From Dicaeum eximium (taxonomy: Eukaryota; Chordata; Aves; Passeriformes; Dicaeidae): a stretch of 64,000 bases of DNA. The notes beneath the pieces are model-generated. The model made no database searches. It was not told the DNA's origin and worked only from the letters and a program-made list of their open reading frames with translations. Where the stretch lies: NCBI GenBank assembly GCA_013396995.1, contig VWZP01010436.1, positions 248,001 through 312,000 of the forward strand, given 5' to 3'. Within the stretch, counting starts at the first letter, position 1, and each line of letters starts with the position of its first letter. This document shows, in pieces, positions 52,812 to 64,000 of this stretch. The position numbers and the translations under genes are program-made.

Positions 52812-54583
52812 AAAAAAAGTTATAAGGCAAGTTCTTGAATTTACACAGTTTGCATAAGCAGGCATGAAATATAAAAATATAGATTCACCATCTCTTTTCT
52901 TGCAGTGGGGTGATGATTTACATGAGACATTACCTGCTTGGAAATGAATATTTTGCAGCCAGTAAGGGCCTCAGGATATAAACCTGTCCCAGTGAAAAGT
53001 AAAAGGGGAAAGGAGATGCCCGAATATTTTATTTTTTCCCCCTCATGCAATAGAAACTGCAAAACATATAAACAGCAGGATGGGATTGTTGGAGTTACTC
53101 GTACTTGGCATACTCTGAAAGGGGTTTGTTCACATTTGCAAACCAAAACCAAAAATCTGGCAGGCTGAAACAGAAAATGACCAACTGCAACCAAAGCATT
53201 TGCTGCCTGTTTGTTCTGAATGTGCAATTGGCCTTGGTCTTTTAATTACAATCCATAGAGATGGCTCTGTTCCCTAACCACCCTTAGGCTTCCAGGAGCA
53301 CTGAGTGCTTAGGGCTTGGGCTGCTAATGCTGTAATTGAAACAGCTGCTCTGCTTTCTAAGTACTTTATTCATCCACCTTCTAAAATGCTGATGGATCTG
53401 TGGCATGTTCTGCGTCTTTTCTGTAGATATGAATCTCAAACACAGCCACTTGCAGCTAGAACTACTGAAGAGCATTTGCCACAGCTTTTAGTGTGCTGTC
53501 TCAGTTTTCAAAGAGGGAAGAAAATGGGAGGAGGCGACAAGAAGGCTGTTCTGAGGCCACAGTGGTCTTTGGACTGAATTTGCTTCACCTACAAGACCAG
53601 ACGTCCTAATTCTCTATTATTCTCAACGACTTGAACTGAAAATGAATGTAAAATATTACTAGGTCAAAAGGTCATTATTTTTACTTTCTGCGCTGATTTT
53701 TAAATTAGCTCGCATGGAGAAATGCCTCCTGGAATTGTGCTGTAAATGAGCAGAGCATGGAGAGGGCCTGGTACTAATTCACCCAAGGCCAGGGGCTGCT
53801 CTGCAGTTCTTCCTTTCTCTCTTACCTTGGGACAGCAGTGACCAAGCTAAGTTGCTGCTGAAGTCCGTGATAAAGTTTGAAAACTTCATGCAACCAATAG
53901 AAGCTGAAGTATACCCATGGTCTTTCTATATACACCTTCCTCTACCCACTGTTTTTCCCTATCCTTGCATTCAGCTCAATTCCAAATTGCTGTCTAGAAA
54001 AGGACAGTTTAGTCATCATGTCAGATGAATTCCACTTAATTAATGGAAAGTCACCCCAGTGTGGGCTAATGGCAAAGCTAGTATGAGGCTGACAGTGGCT
54101 AACAAGGACCTATTCAGTAGGAATAGCAGAAATTGAATGGATGTGGTGGAAATGCAGTTATAGACTAAAACACAATCACTTGACTGCTCTGACAGAGCTT
54201 TTGCATAATTTCATCTTACTTCAGCCCACTGCTCAGCTCATCCTATGGACTGAGGTAACTTTAACCTCCTTGTGACCAGAATTCAGTATATCCTGAGGAA
54301 ATTTACCTAAGAAAAAAAGGGTGCCAGGAGCATTTGGATTTGAATTCTTTAATTCCTCGGGAGCTGATTCACCCAAGAATAAGCTGAAACTGCATAAAGT
54401 CTTTGAGCTAAGCAGAGGTAGGGGCTGCTGTGGTCCCTAGCTTTGTTTTTATTGAACAGTATTGATTGTTCTTGGCAGATATGGAGCCGGAGAGCTTTGT
54501 GGTTATGCCTGTTAGGGAAAATTAGAGGACATTGTAAGACTTTGAGAGTCAATAAAACTAAATTTTGATGAAAAAGGCAAAAC

Positions 54584-54599
54584 CCTACTTCGAAGTAGG
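54584..54599. repeat. Perfect 16-base palindrome
   Basis: CCTACTTCGAAGTAGG is an exact 16-base palindrome with a central TTCGAA. It ends 17 bases before the proposed left edge of the LTR-like block at 54617. Confidence 0.95.
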
Positions 54600-55022
54600 C
54601 AACCCATGCAGACAAGTGTGGCAGTGCATTTTTATTGTTTTATCCAGTAAAGCTGTGTTTGTGTTTTCCCTTCTGTTCTTGTAATTGGTTTGTCCCAGTT
54701 ACCCCTGTTCACTTGGTTCAGGGTAAAGGGGTATCCTCCCTCCCCGTGTCACTTCAGTCAATACCTGCCCCCGCTTCCAGACCCTTCCCTGCCTGTCAGG
54801 AAAACCCTGCCCTCCTTCCTTGTCAGTCTGTGTAAGCCCAACCCTTTGTTCCAGAACCCTCCATGTCTTTTCTGTGCTTCCTGAGCTTTCATTGTTTGTT
54901 TTGTTGTGTTCTTCTCCCCCCTCTTCCCTCATTGGTTAAGATGCTGTGTATTCCCTCCTCTCACTCCTCCCCAAGGGGAACTTGAGTGGTTGTTGCCCTT
55001 GCCTGCCCATTGTACCACCCCC

Positions 55023-55029
55023 TTTATAA
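55023..55029 (+). promoter_or_regulatory. TATA box of the LTR-like block
   Basis: TTTATAAG stands in a GC-rich context directly after CCACCCCC. If active, transcription would start about 25-30 bases downstream, near 55050-55060, in the same direction as ALK. Confidence 0.6.
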
Positions 55030-55108
55030 GTCAGCGTAGTCCCGTGTTCTGTGGTTCTTTGTTCCTGGCCCTTTTCCGAGTTTTTGCCTTTCCTCCCTCT
55101 CGGGGAAG

Positions 55109-55114
55109 AATAAA
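55109..55114 (+). promoter_or_regulatory. Polyadenylation signal of the LTR-like block
   Basis: A canonical AATAAA is followed by GCCTGCTTTGGG, with a GT-rich stretch about 55 bases further on. It lies in the ALK transcript direction within intron 4, so it could in principle cause premature polyadenylation. Confidence 0.6.
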
Positions 55115-55320
55115 GCCTGCTTTGGGAAACTCAGACAAAGATCCTTTCTCTCCTCCTTTACTCTGGACTTGGTTCGTGTCATTCCCTGAGATCCCTGCCT
55201 GCCGGCAGGACTGCATTCCTGTCGTGCACAGCTATCCAGGTCGGAGTGTCCAGGATCAGGAGCGGCCACTCTTGGTGTGGCCAGGCAGGGAGAAACCCCT
55301 CAGCTAGCCAGAGGGGGATT

Positions 55321-58300
55321 TCTCCTGAGCCCTCGAGAAGGGAGCCATGTCAGAAAAGCAGTGAGGGAGGAAAGAAAGATGGGAAATTTTGTTTTATTTT
55401 TTATCAGCCAACAGAACTTGGATTTTGGTTGTATTCCGCTCAGGAGAAGAAGCAAGAAAACAGTTCTAGAAAAGAGTACATTGAAAAATCTTCTTGATGT
55501 GGCATGAAACAGATAATTAATGTTAAGAAATGCACTCTAGGTGTTGTTTCTTAGTTTCTGTTACCTATAAGTGACCTGAGAATATGTACCCATGCGTGTG
55601 GATATTTTGCATACCTGCATCCTTATTTGTCTGAACGGCTGAACAGTTGTTGCCAGTTCATATAGAAAAATTCACCTTTTTTCAGAATGTATTTTAGATG
55701 TTATATTGAAAAAAGGGTTTAAACCAGAGGGTAGGAATAGTGCCTGAATTTGTTTGGCCTTTTTCACTGAGCAGGGTATTAAGTTAATCAAGCCTTACAA
55801 TACTCTCAGGTACCGCATATACCTTTTTATACTGATGTTCATAGAAATGTCACAGTATTTCCAAAGTCACACTGAAATACCATGGCAAAGACCTTTTTCC
55901 TCATTTTTGCTCTGTGAGAGAATTGCGGAATGGTTTTCTTTCCAGCCTTTGCCCAATACAAGTGAGCTTGTAAGTGGGACTTGCTCTTTGAGGCTAAGCT
56001 CATATTTCTGTGCTTCTGAGCTTTCCAGGATGCTGCAGTGCATGGTCTTCTTCCAGGAAGAGTGTCTAAAGGCAAGGGCTGTTTCAGAAAATATTATTGA
56101 ATTACAATTACTGATGTTAGAAAAAAAGGACTACTTGAATTTGAAAAACAGCTGAATGTAATACTGAGATGAGCAGCATTGTCAGGATTGCAGTTTTGGG
56201 AATGCACGAAAAGGCCTAGGTATTTTCTTTATCAGTAAATACTAAAGATAATCATCATGTTTTCATGTGCTTTTAAAATCACTATTCAAAAACACCTTCA
56301 ATTTCATTGAAAATATTAACTCAAGGAAATAACCTTTTTGTTTGGGAACCTTTTTATTTGATTGTGAGGAACCAGTATATGATATTGGAACATCTTGTGT
56401 AGTCTGTTTTCTTGTCAAGACTTTTCTTATTTATGCTCAAAGGAAGTGTGTGTGCCAAATGTTGAGACTAACAGGCAAATGTATGCTGATCTAAATAAAA
56501 CATTTCTGTGCTCCAGGTTCTGGGAAGCTGAGAAACCAGACAGTGTCTTAAACTTGTATCTGCAGGCAGTGACAGATGCAGTTGGCTACTCCTGATTTCC
56601 CTTCTGGATGTTCAGCATGGCTTGCTCCGATTCTCTTTCAGCAATACCTAGTACTGAATGCAGGATATTTAGATCAGTGGGACAGAAACAGTCTCAACAT
56701 GTGTGGAAAAACTAGACTGACTGCTGGTAGCGTTTTTGGACCTACCCAGCAGATGTTACTGGTGTCTATATTGCAAATGTAGTAAGATGGGGCAGACGTT
56801 GTTGTCAGTGCTGGACATTGCTGTGACTGCTGCTATGAGCTGTGACAACCTCACTTCGGTGGCATTTCTGTCTCTTTCAAGTTGACATTTCAGTTGTTAA
56901 GTGGTATGATCTGTGTGACTTCTGAAGTATCATTTGCTCTGAAGAGCAGACACCAGCCTCCCAAGTTCCTTGTCTTTGAGGACACTGACAAAGTGACTGT
57001 TTTAGTCACTCTCTTTTTTTATTTTAACTTCCTTCTCCGTTCAAAATTGAGTCATACAATTCAAAGGCCCCTTCCCCAACAAGGTAATTCTTACAATACC
57101 TGTGCTACAAGCGGTAGTGGACAAAACCTTTCTGCATTCCAAGCCTCATATTGCCCAATTCACATCCTTCCTAATGAATCATTTCTTTCAAATGACTGTG
57201 TTTGAATGAAGTAAATTAAATTGGAAGAGGAAGTTTTTCTCAAGAAACAGATCTTTTATTTTCACACCTGCAATTTTCTTTCATGTTACCCGTAGCATAG
57301 CTTGTGCATAGATATCCTCTGTATTGCTGTGTATATAGAGCATTTCACTTCTGTTTGTTCTGCACCGTGTTTTAATCTTATTTATTTATCTATTTTGCAT
57401 CTCATGTGGCACACGCTCTGCCCAGTGCAATCATATGCTACCTTTGTGCTGCAGGCAAAGGCTGGAAACAGCTGAAGTTATGGGAAAGGAAGTATTTGCT
57501 GAGGATTATCTGCCAGCCTTTTTTGTTTCTGGCAATCTCTAATACCCAGTCAGGCTATCTTTTTCTTTCTAACCAGACAGCTTTTTATTGGGTTTGACCT
57601 GATGAAATGGGTTTTAGGAGCCTCTTGGAGGACTGTCTTGTAGTGGTCAGGAATGCCTGGAGTAGGTGTTCTGTAAATCTTTGTGAGCCTAAGGAGTCAA
57701 ACAGTTCTTCACCTAGTCTTTAATCTTTCTTAGCTGTATTGATACCAGATTTTCAAGTTTAGGTTATTACAGCTGCTGGATAATTACAACATATTTGCAA
57801 AGGGTACACAGTAACCACAGCTGTTCTCTTCAGGGAAATCTCACTTGCTCTTTGAACTTAACTTTGAACATAGAATTTTTCATGGCTTTATTTCCACCAG
57901 ATAGGTGGTGAGCAGATACAATATTCCTATTTCCCTTTACCTGTGCCATGAAAAGCCATTGCTGAGTGTGGAGATAAAAATCCTGGTTTAATTAGTCTCC
58001 CAGACATAGCCTGTTGAGAACTAAATAATTTCAGAGTAGTTTGCCACTACTCTTTCATTTGAAAAGACATTCTGTCTTTCTGAAGCCTTGACTGTATTTG
58101 GCTGTCATTAGGATTAGATTGTTTTACTTTCAATATTTAAATAACAAATGAAAACTACTCTTTGGCACACCTGAGCAGTGTTGTACATTGTGTTGAAAGG
58201 ATGGAGTTTCCTTTTGATCCTCAAAGACAATTAAGTTACTCTCTGAATCATGAAATTTAATTACCTTCATCAGAAGCAGCATGATGCAGTGGATTAGAAC

Positions 58301-61300
58301 ATAGGAATAAGAATGAGAAACTTTTATCTCTGATTCTAGTTCTATCTAGCTACTGACTAAATGAATCACATAACCTTGCTGTGCCTCCTTTTCACCCACC
58401 TGAAAAATGAGGGGTTTGATTCCTTTGCTAAGGTGCTGTGAGGTCTGTATAACCACCTAAAGATATCATGGTTTGTATGAGTGCTCTGTGTTCCTGGGAT
58501 TGCCTGGGCTTGTGTTGCCAAAAGTTATTGCAACTTGGTTGCAATACGATGAAATTTCATTTTTTGGCAGTGTTAGTTGTGTTAAAGTAGGTGTAATCAA
58601 GCTGATATGCAAACAGGGAGAGGGCTACAAGGGGAGGTGACACTAAAGAGCTATTGTGCACCAGAAAAGTCTGCTGAGCTATTCTTTTCCCATCAGTTTT
58701 GGTGCTACATCTTGGCTGTGATAACTAATTTTAGCATCGCAGGAGGGCCTTCAACTATGTACTGCTTAAAAGGCAGAAGAAAGTTCCATCATGCATGTTT
58801 TAACTGGGGAATGGTAAGGAGAGTTCAGGGCCAGATGAACACATTCCTCTGAGCAAGTTGTTGAGCTCTACTGTACTTGCAATTGCAGAAGTCTCTTACT
58901 GGAGTGATTAGCCATGTCATGTCCATGGGGAGCTCCCACAAAAAACATCAGAACTGCTTATTGGATGTGATGAAGTAGCTAATTAAAATAATTGGTTCTG
59001 TCATTTAAAAAACCAACAATGCTTTCTCATGTTGCAACTACTCTTGTTATTCACTGAGTTTCTTAGCATGTCTGGAGCGCTAAGTTTATGTTTTGGAATG
59101 GTCAGTAAGAAAAATTGTTCTGTACAAACCTGGACTACTCATTCCACAGACTTTTTGAAAATACTAGCTGAATTAATAATAACCCTGCTATTTATTTAGT
59201 GGGCTACCTTCCAGGGGAAAGTTGATTACTCTCTTGGAAAGAGGTTTTTCCCTCCACCGTACTGCATAAATTCATCTGACTTCCCTCTGCAGTTCCTCTG
59301 CTCTTTGGTCCAGAGCTGAGTCAGTATTAAATCCCATTAAAAGTTTCTCATTTGTAATCACAAGACTAAGATTTAGTTGTGAGTGTGCAGTTCTTCAGTC
59401 AGTTACCTTTTCAGTTTTTCACATTTTCAGAGCAGAGAATTTTCTTTAAACAGATTAGGAAGGCAAAGTCTTGGTGAGTTTTCTAAAAGACATTCAGGAA
59501 AGTGGTTAAAAAATAATGTTTTAACTCTGTGGAAGATAACAAGGACAGATTTTTTTTCTGTAGCTTTTATCTTCTGCCATTTGAATATTTTTTCCCATGT
59601 AGAGTGTTTTCCCATGTGTTGTGGTTGTGTAGCATGCTCTCTGCACAGAAGAGTCCACTACCAAAGAAACTGTAGTGATTTAATTGCAAATTTCCATTGT
59701 TGGCCAGGAATAAATAGAACATAAAAAAATATCCTTCGTGGGCAACTTGTGTTTCACTGAAGCCTAAAGCAGTTTCTTACATATTGCAATGTCTTCCCAG
59801 CTGTACAATTCTCAGTAGAGCGTCTGTGCCAAGGAGCCCAGCACTACAATTCTAGAAAGAGGGTAGATTTAATCTCCTTCCCAGCACTCATGAGAGGGTA
59901 TCATTGCATTTTGGAGTCAAAATCTTGTTGGACTCCTGTTCTAGGCAAGGTAATTACTCAATACCTGACTTATTGGTCAAACCAAGCACAGTTACAGCAC
60001 GTTTTCTTGTGGGCAGGTGGCAGTGTTTTTAGTTTTATCTTAAAAGCACTAAAAGAGTAACAGGAAAGAAAATAATTGCAATATTTTGTTTGTTTTTTTA
60101 ATAGCAAAACTTTAATGAAAGCATCTTCTAAAGGCATTTTGAGGAAAGGGCGGGGAAGCATTATTGGAACCACTCACAGAGATGTTAAAGGTCTGATCCA
60201 ATGACACTAATAAAGGTCTCAAATGTATTTAACCTGCCAGTTACAGTTATATCTTGCTTATGCAAAAGGCCAAAGAAAAGGGTAGAAAGACAGTCGGCAT
60301 TAAATCAATAGAGGAAAAGGGATACCATTTTTCTTTCCTTTAAAAAGTAAAGTTTTCCCATTTTTTCTTGCTCTTATAAAGGAAAATTATCAATGAGCAG
60401 AGGAATTAACATTGCAAACTTAGTGTTGCACATCAAGAATTTTCTCCTTTAATGTTAAATAATTTCTTTCATTATTGTACAGTATTTTTATTTGCTGCCA
60501 TTTTTCAAGGCTTTAACATCATGCTTCAAATTCTGGACCTGCTGTCATTTAAGTAATGTTAAGGTCGGTAAACTGAAATTACATTAAAGTTGATAATTAA
60601 AAAGAATTGCAAGACAATATATTGTATTGTTTGAAAAACAGTTTACCCAGACTCCTATAGGTGATTTTATTTTTAATCCTCTGTTTCTATAAATTTTATT
60701 GACATTCTCTTGAAAACATTTTCTAGTTTTCTGTTGGCTGGAGCCTGAAAAGGTCTAATCTGGTTCTTCCTTTTTGCAGTGCCCGTTAATTATTGAAGCA
60801 AAGAAAGTCTGAAGCAGTATGGAAGCAAGATTAAAACATATTATAAACTTCTGCGTAATTATGCAGGGGCATGCAGGATGAAAAAGGTTATGTTCTTTCC
60901 CCTAGTAACTGTTAAAGAGAAAAAATTCTCTTTTGGACTCCTAGTCCTAGTTTTAATTCCACTCTTAACAAGGTTGCATTCTCAAAAATCAGCTCCTGAT
61001 ATTTTCACTGCTCCAGGCAGATTTTGATGTGAAATACTCTGACACTGCTGCTATTATTTCTATTTAATTTTGTAATTCTCAAAAGTTTGCAGAACTTTTT
61101 ATCAAAGAGACAAAATCTAAGCCCTTGCTGAGATACGCTGCATTTTCCTCACATCCATACCCTGGTAAGTGCTCGTAGCAACAGGAGTATTTTAGATGGA
61201 AGCCTGGACCTGAAGAAATAGAATCACTGTCACTCAATTTAGCTGTGAGGAGTCTGTTAAATTCCACAATTTTTGTTCTGGGAAAGTGGAGGTGAGAGAG

Positions 61301-63002
61301 CAGAATACAGTTTGAATTCTCAGAACATTTTTCTCAAGGAGAGGAGATAGTTGGAAGTTCTTGTGTTCCCTCAACCTGCTATTAATTGTTGCTGGGAGCA
61401 CATAGCTGATTCATGACCCTTGGAGGGCCCATGCAGCTCTTTATTCCCCACAACACAGTTCAAGTGCAGTTACCCCTGATTTACTATGATTTAAGCATTG
61501 GTTTTTTGGGGCTTTTAGCTAGTAATTTCCATATTTTTCTTGTAAGTTGAAGACTTGCTTTCAAATTTTCTCTAAAACTGAGAAAGCAGTGGGTCTGTCA
61601 AAGCTAGGACAGTATTCTCAGTGAAACTTCTGCCCTTGGGCCAGTGCAAACCACTCCACTGAAGACATAGGTGGTGACACAGGTGGCAGCACAGGTGTCA
61701 GGCTGGCTGACAGCACAGAAATTAATCCTACCTTCCAGAATTAGTTGGCAGTCTGGGGAATGGTCACAAAGATGGTTGTTGTACATGGGAGTACCAAAGC
61801 TTGCTGCAGCCAAGCATTTTGAAACCCCTCTTTAACAGGATGAGAGAGTATGTGAGTGTTAATTGGATTCAAAATCATTTAGCCATGAAGGCAGACAAAT
61901 GCAGGATTGCCAGTATTCTGGCTTGAGACTTTACTTGAGAGTTCTAGCACTATTTTTTTAATGCACTGCCTCTAAGAGATCATCCTGACTTGCACTTGCA
62001 ATTAATCAGTGCTGGCATTACCCAGAGGAGCATGCAAAATGGCATCCAAAGCATTAGTGTATCGATTAGAATTAATCAGGAAAGTGTTCCTTCTGAAGCT
62101 ACATGCTTCATGAACAACCAGAGTGTCTAAACTACCACTCTTAAGTTTCCATGACAACTGGATTGTGGCTTCTGAAACCTAGAGCCTGGCCAGCTGAGTC
62201 ATGGATGGGGGGCTTAAGAAAAGTTAGGTTACAGAGAAGTACTTTGGCTTGTCCAGGATCTAGCACTTCACCCTTGCACGGCTGGGAGAGGCCAAAAGTT
62301 GTGTCCAGCACACCTTCACATTAAGGGTGGAGTATGAAGAAGACATTTGAAAATTTAGCCCTTGCTCTCCTGTATAAACCTGGGCTGAAGTTCTGTCAGC
62401 AGCATTTTCTGGTTTGGAGAAGAGCCTTCTGAGAGAAACTCTGGGTATTGCCCAGGCTTTCTTTAAGCAACTAATTCTTTCTAGGTGACATATTCAGGTC
62501 TGAACTTCTCTAAAGTCTGAAAATATTTATATCTCAAATTTTGGGTTACTCTATCACTGACAGTGTTATTAGTTTCTGTCTAAATGGATATGTATTGCAG
62601 ATTCTAGGTATCTGAGCCAATTTCTTTCTTAATGCAGCTTCAGTGGAAGACCTGATGGATCTGACTTGTAACAAGACCCTGAGCAGTGCCTAAACAACAG
62701 AACGCAGTGTGTTGCTTTGCAGTATAAGTTTAAATTAACATGTTAAACTGCAGAATTTTTTATTGCTTGAGACAGTATCCAGAGAGGTCATCATGGTTAT
62801 TATGGACACTGTTGTGGTCAAAATAGGCCATGATGTTGAAGGCTATGTGATGATAGCTCTGGGTACAATAAGTGACGCCTTTGTCCTTGCAGTTGTCAGC
62901 TTACTGGGCTGATTCATCATTCTCTAGAGTGCTTGGAAGTCATGCAGAGAATAACAGGAATATTCTGTTACCTCCTGTTGCTTGCTTTTGGGTCCTGTGT
63001 TT
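55321..63002 (+). other. ALK: ALK intron 4, last segment before the terminal CR1
   Basis: About 7.7 kb of AT-rich intronic sequence. The first 200 bases after the LTR-like block (to about 55500) keep two overlapping + open frames but show no retroviral motif. Open frames up to 133 codons (55754-56155) have no recognisable domain. I see no exon, RNA gene or further named repeat. Confidence 0.7.
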
Positions 63003-64000
63003 CACAAATGCAGAATGGTTGAGGTTGGAAGGAACCCCTGAGATTGAGTAGTCCAACTTCCCTTCTTGATGCAGGGTGAGCTAAAGCAGGCTACCCAGGG
63101 CTATATCCACTCCCATGATAAATATCTGGAAATAGAGACTCCATAAGATTTCTGGGCAACTTGTTCCAGTGTTCAGTAACCCTTAAAGCAAGTAAGCTTT
63201 CTCTTGTGTTTTAATGGAATTTCTGGTCTTTCAGTCCAAGAAAAGTGCTTTGTGCTTGCCTGTTGTCCTTTCATTGGACACCCCTGTCCAAATCTGTCTC
63301 CTTTTCATTCATCCATAACATATCAACACTGATAAGATCCTTCCTGAGCCTCCTCTTCTCCAGGCTAAGCAGTCCAAATTGTCTCAGCCTCCTCTTGGAT
63401 GTCAGATGCTCCAGTACCTAAATTATCTCTGTGGCTGTTTGCTGGACTGACTTCTGCAACTCATGTCTGTCTTGTGCTGGAAAGTGCAGCACTGGACCTG
63501 GTCCTCCAGAAGTGTCTCTCCAGTGCTGAATAGTGAGAAGGAATTGCCCCTTTGATCTGTGTTTCCCAGTGCAGCCTGGGAAACTGTTGGCCTTTCTTGT
63601 CACTGGGGACACATTTCTGGCTTAGGCTCAGTGTTTTGTACACCAGGACCCACAGGCTGTCTTCTGCAGAGCCACTTTCTGGCCTGTGCTGGTGCATGAG
63701 GTTGTTCCTCCACAGAGGCAGCGCTTTGTATTTATTTTTCTTGACCTTCACGAGGTTTCTCTTGACCCAAATTTCCAACCTCTCTGTGGCAGCCCAGCTG
63801 TCCTGTGTATAAATTGTTTCTCCCAGTCTTGCTGGAAGCTTATTGATAGCGCAGCCTGTCCCATGATCCAGGTCATCACTGAAGACAGAAAACACAATAA
63901 AACCAGAGGTGTACCCCTAGTGACTGGCTTCCAGCTGGACTTGGTACACTGATGATAACCTTCAGTCCCCCTCACTGCCCACTCACAGTCTGTGCTTCCA
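63003..64000 (-). mobile_element. CR1 LINE fragment, antisense, running off the window
   Basis: The left edge (63003-63030) is the degraded reverse-complement CR1 tail followed by GGTTGGAAGGAACCCC. The minus strand then runs back through the 3' untranslated region and the reverse transcriptase end of ORF2. A 144-codon frame (63461-63895) shows SVFSDDLDHGTGC (the IFINDLD block), LEIWVKRNLVKVKKNKYKAL (the RNLMKFNKGKCKVL block) and a LALVYKTLSLSQK-like stretch. Near 63930-63955 lies the TSWKPVTRG block, equivalent to the SSWRPVTSG block upstream of it. This is the longest CR1 copy here, at least 1 kb. Its 5' end is beyond the window. It carries frameshifts and lacks the usual FADDTK motif (the frame reads INKLPARLG instead), so it is dead. 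Confidence 0.88.

Larger units (their letters stand above)
52111..54616 (+). other. ALK: ALK intron 4, segment before the LTR-like block
   Basis: Unique intronic sequence with two unusual small structures, listed separately (52479-52541 and 52789-52811), and a 16-base palindrome close to its right end. Open frames reaching 128 codons (minus strand, 52841-53227) have no domain I recognise. Confidence 0.7.
54617..55320 (+). mobile_element. LTR-like block of an endogenous retrovirus, sense orientation
   Basis: A GC-richer, CpG-containing block has the order expected for U3-R-U5. It starts near a TG (TGTGGCAG at 54617), then a C/T-rich U3 with repeated CCCTCCTCC and TCCC motifs, a TATA box (TTTATAA, 55023-55029) and a polyadenylation signal (AATAAA, 55109-55114). 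A G/T-rich stretch follows at about 55170-55180. TATA to poly(A) signal spacing is 86 bases, giving a short R region. A TGG-starting stretch at 55273 could be a primer-binding site, which would put the LTR end near 55268 (GGCCA), but its match to any tRNA is weak. I see no second LTR and no gag, pol or env-like reading next to it, so a solo or partial LTR is most likely. Both edges are uncertain, and I could not find a target-site duplication. Confidence 0.62.

Noticed and set aside
55754..56155. 133-codon + open frame downstream of the LTR-like block
   Set aside because: Considered as a retroviral internal remnant, but no gag, protease, polymerase or envelope motif is visible.
6529..64000. 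ALK exon 5 within the window
   Set aside because: Read by eye for the expected 128-base exon (WTVLQGRIG start, FFALKNC end) and not found. Human intron 4 is far longer than 57 kb, so absence is plausible. A translated search would be decisive.
1..64000. CRISPR array, tRNA or rRNA gene, bacterial operon or other new gene system
   Set aside because: No regularly spaced repeats, no cloverleaf I could recognise and no gene clusters. The sequence is vertebrate intron with dispersed CR1 repeats.

Overview
The window is vertebrate, and almost certainly bird, nuclear DNA. It is AT-rich, intron-like sequence. The only abundant dispersed repeat I recognise is the avian CR1 LINE, seen as several 5'-truncated copies ending in the typical ATTCTRTG-type tail. 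I recognise no Alu, L1 or other mammalian repeat. There are no prokaryotic operons, CRISPR arrays or RNA genes. The order of bird cannot be fixed from the sequence alone; one LTR has the look of songbird endogenous retrovirus LTRs, but that is an impression.

The one protein-coding feature I can support is a single 202-base exon at 6327-6528 on the + strand. It has a textbook acceptor and a perfect GTAAGT donor. Its translation aligns without gaps to part of the first MAM domain of the receptor tyrosine kinase ALK (human codons 318-385). Length and both splice phases match human ALK exon 4 as I remember it. The window is therefore a slice of the avian ALK gene: the last 6.3 kb of intron 3, exon 4, and at least 57.5 kb of intron 4. 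I did not find exon 5, which fits the very long introns in this part of ALK.

Layout: 1-6326 is intron 3, with one antisense CR1 near 760-1445. 6327-6528 is exon 4. 6529-64000 is intron 4. It holds antisense CR1 copies at about 11885-12635, 26791-27425, 51919-52110 and 63003-64000, and sense CR1 pieces at about 28700-28775 and 50500-51088. At about 54617-55320 lies an LTR-like block in the sense orientation, with a TATA box and a polyadenylation signal. Simple-sequence tracts and several short perfect inverted repeats are scattered between them. The many other open frames are chance or repeat-derived: none has a recognisable domain or convincing exon signals.

No new multi-gene system is visible. 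The points most worth checking are the sense-oriented LTR inside ALK intron 4 (possible cryptic promoter or poly(A) site), the divergent Ser/Glu-rich end of the bird exon 4, and a few unusual local structures (paired tandem duplications, a T/G-only tract, perfect palindromes).
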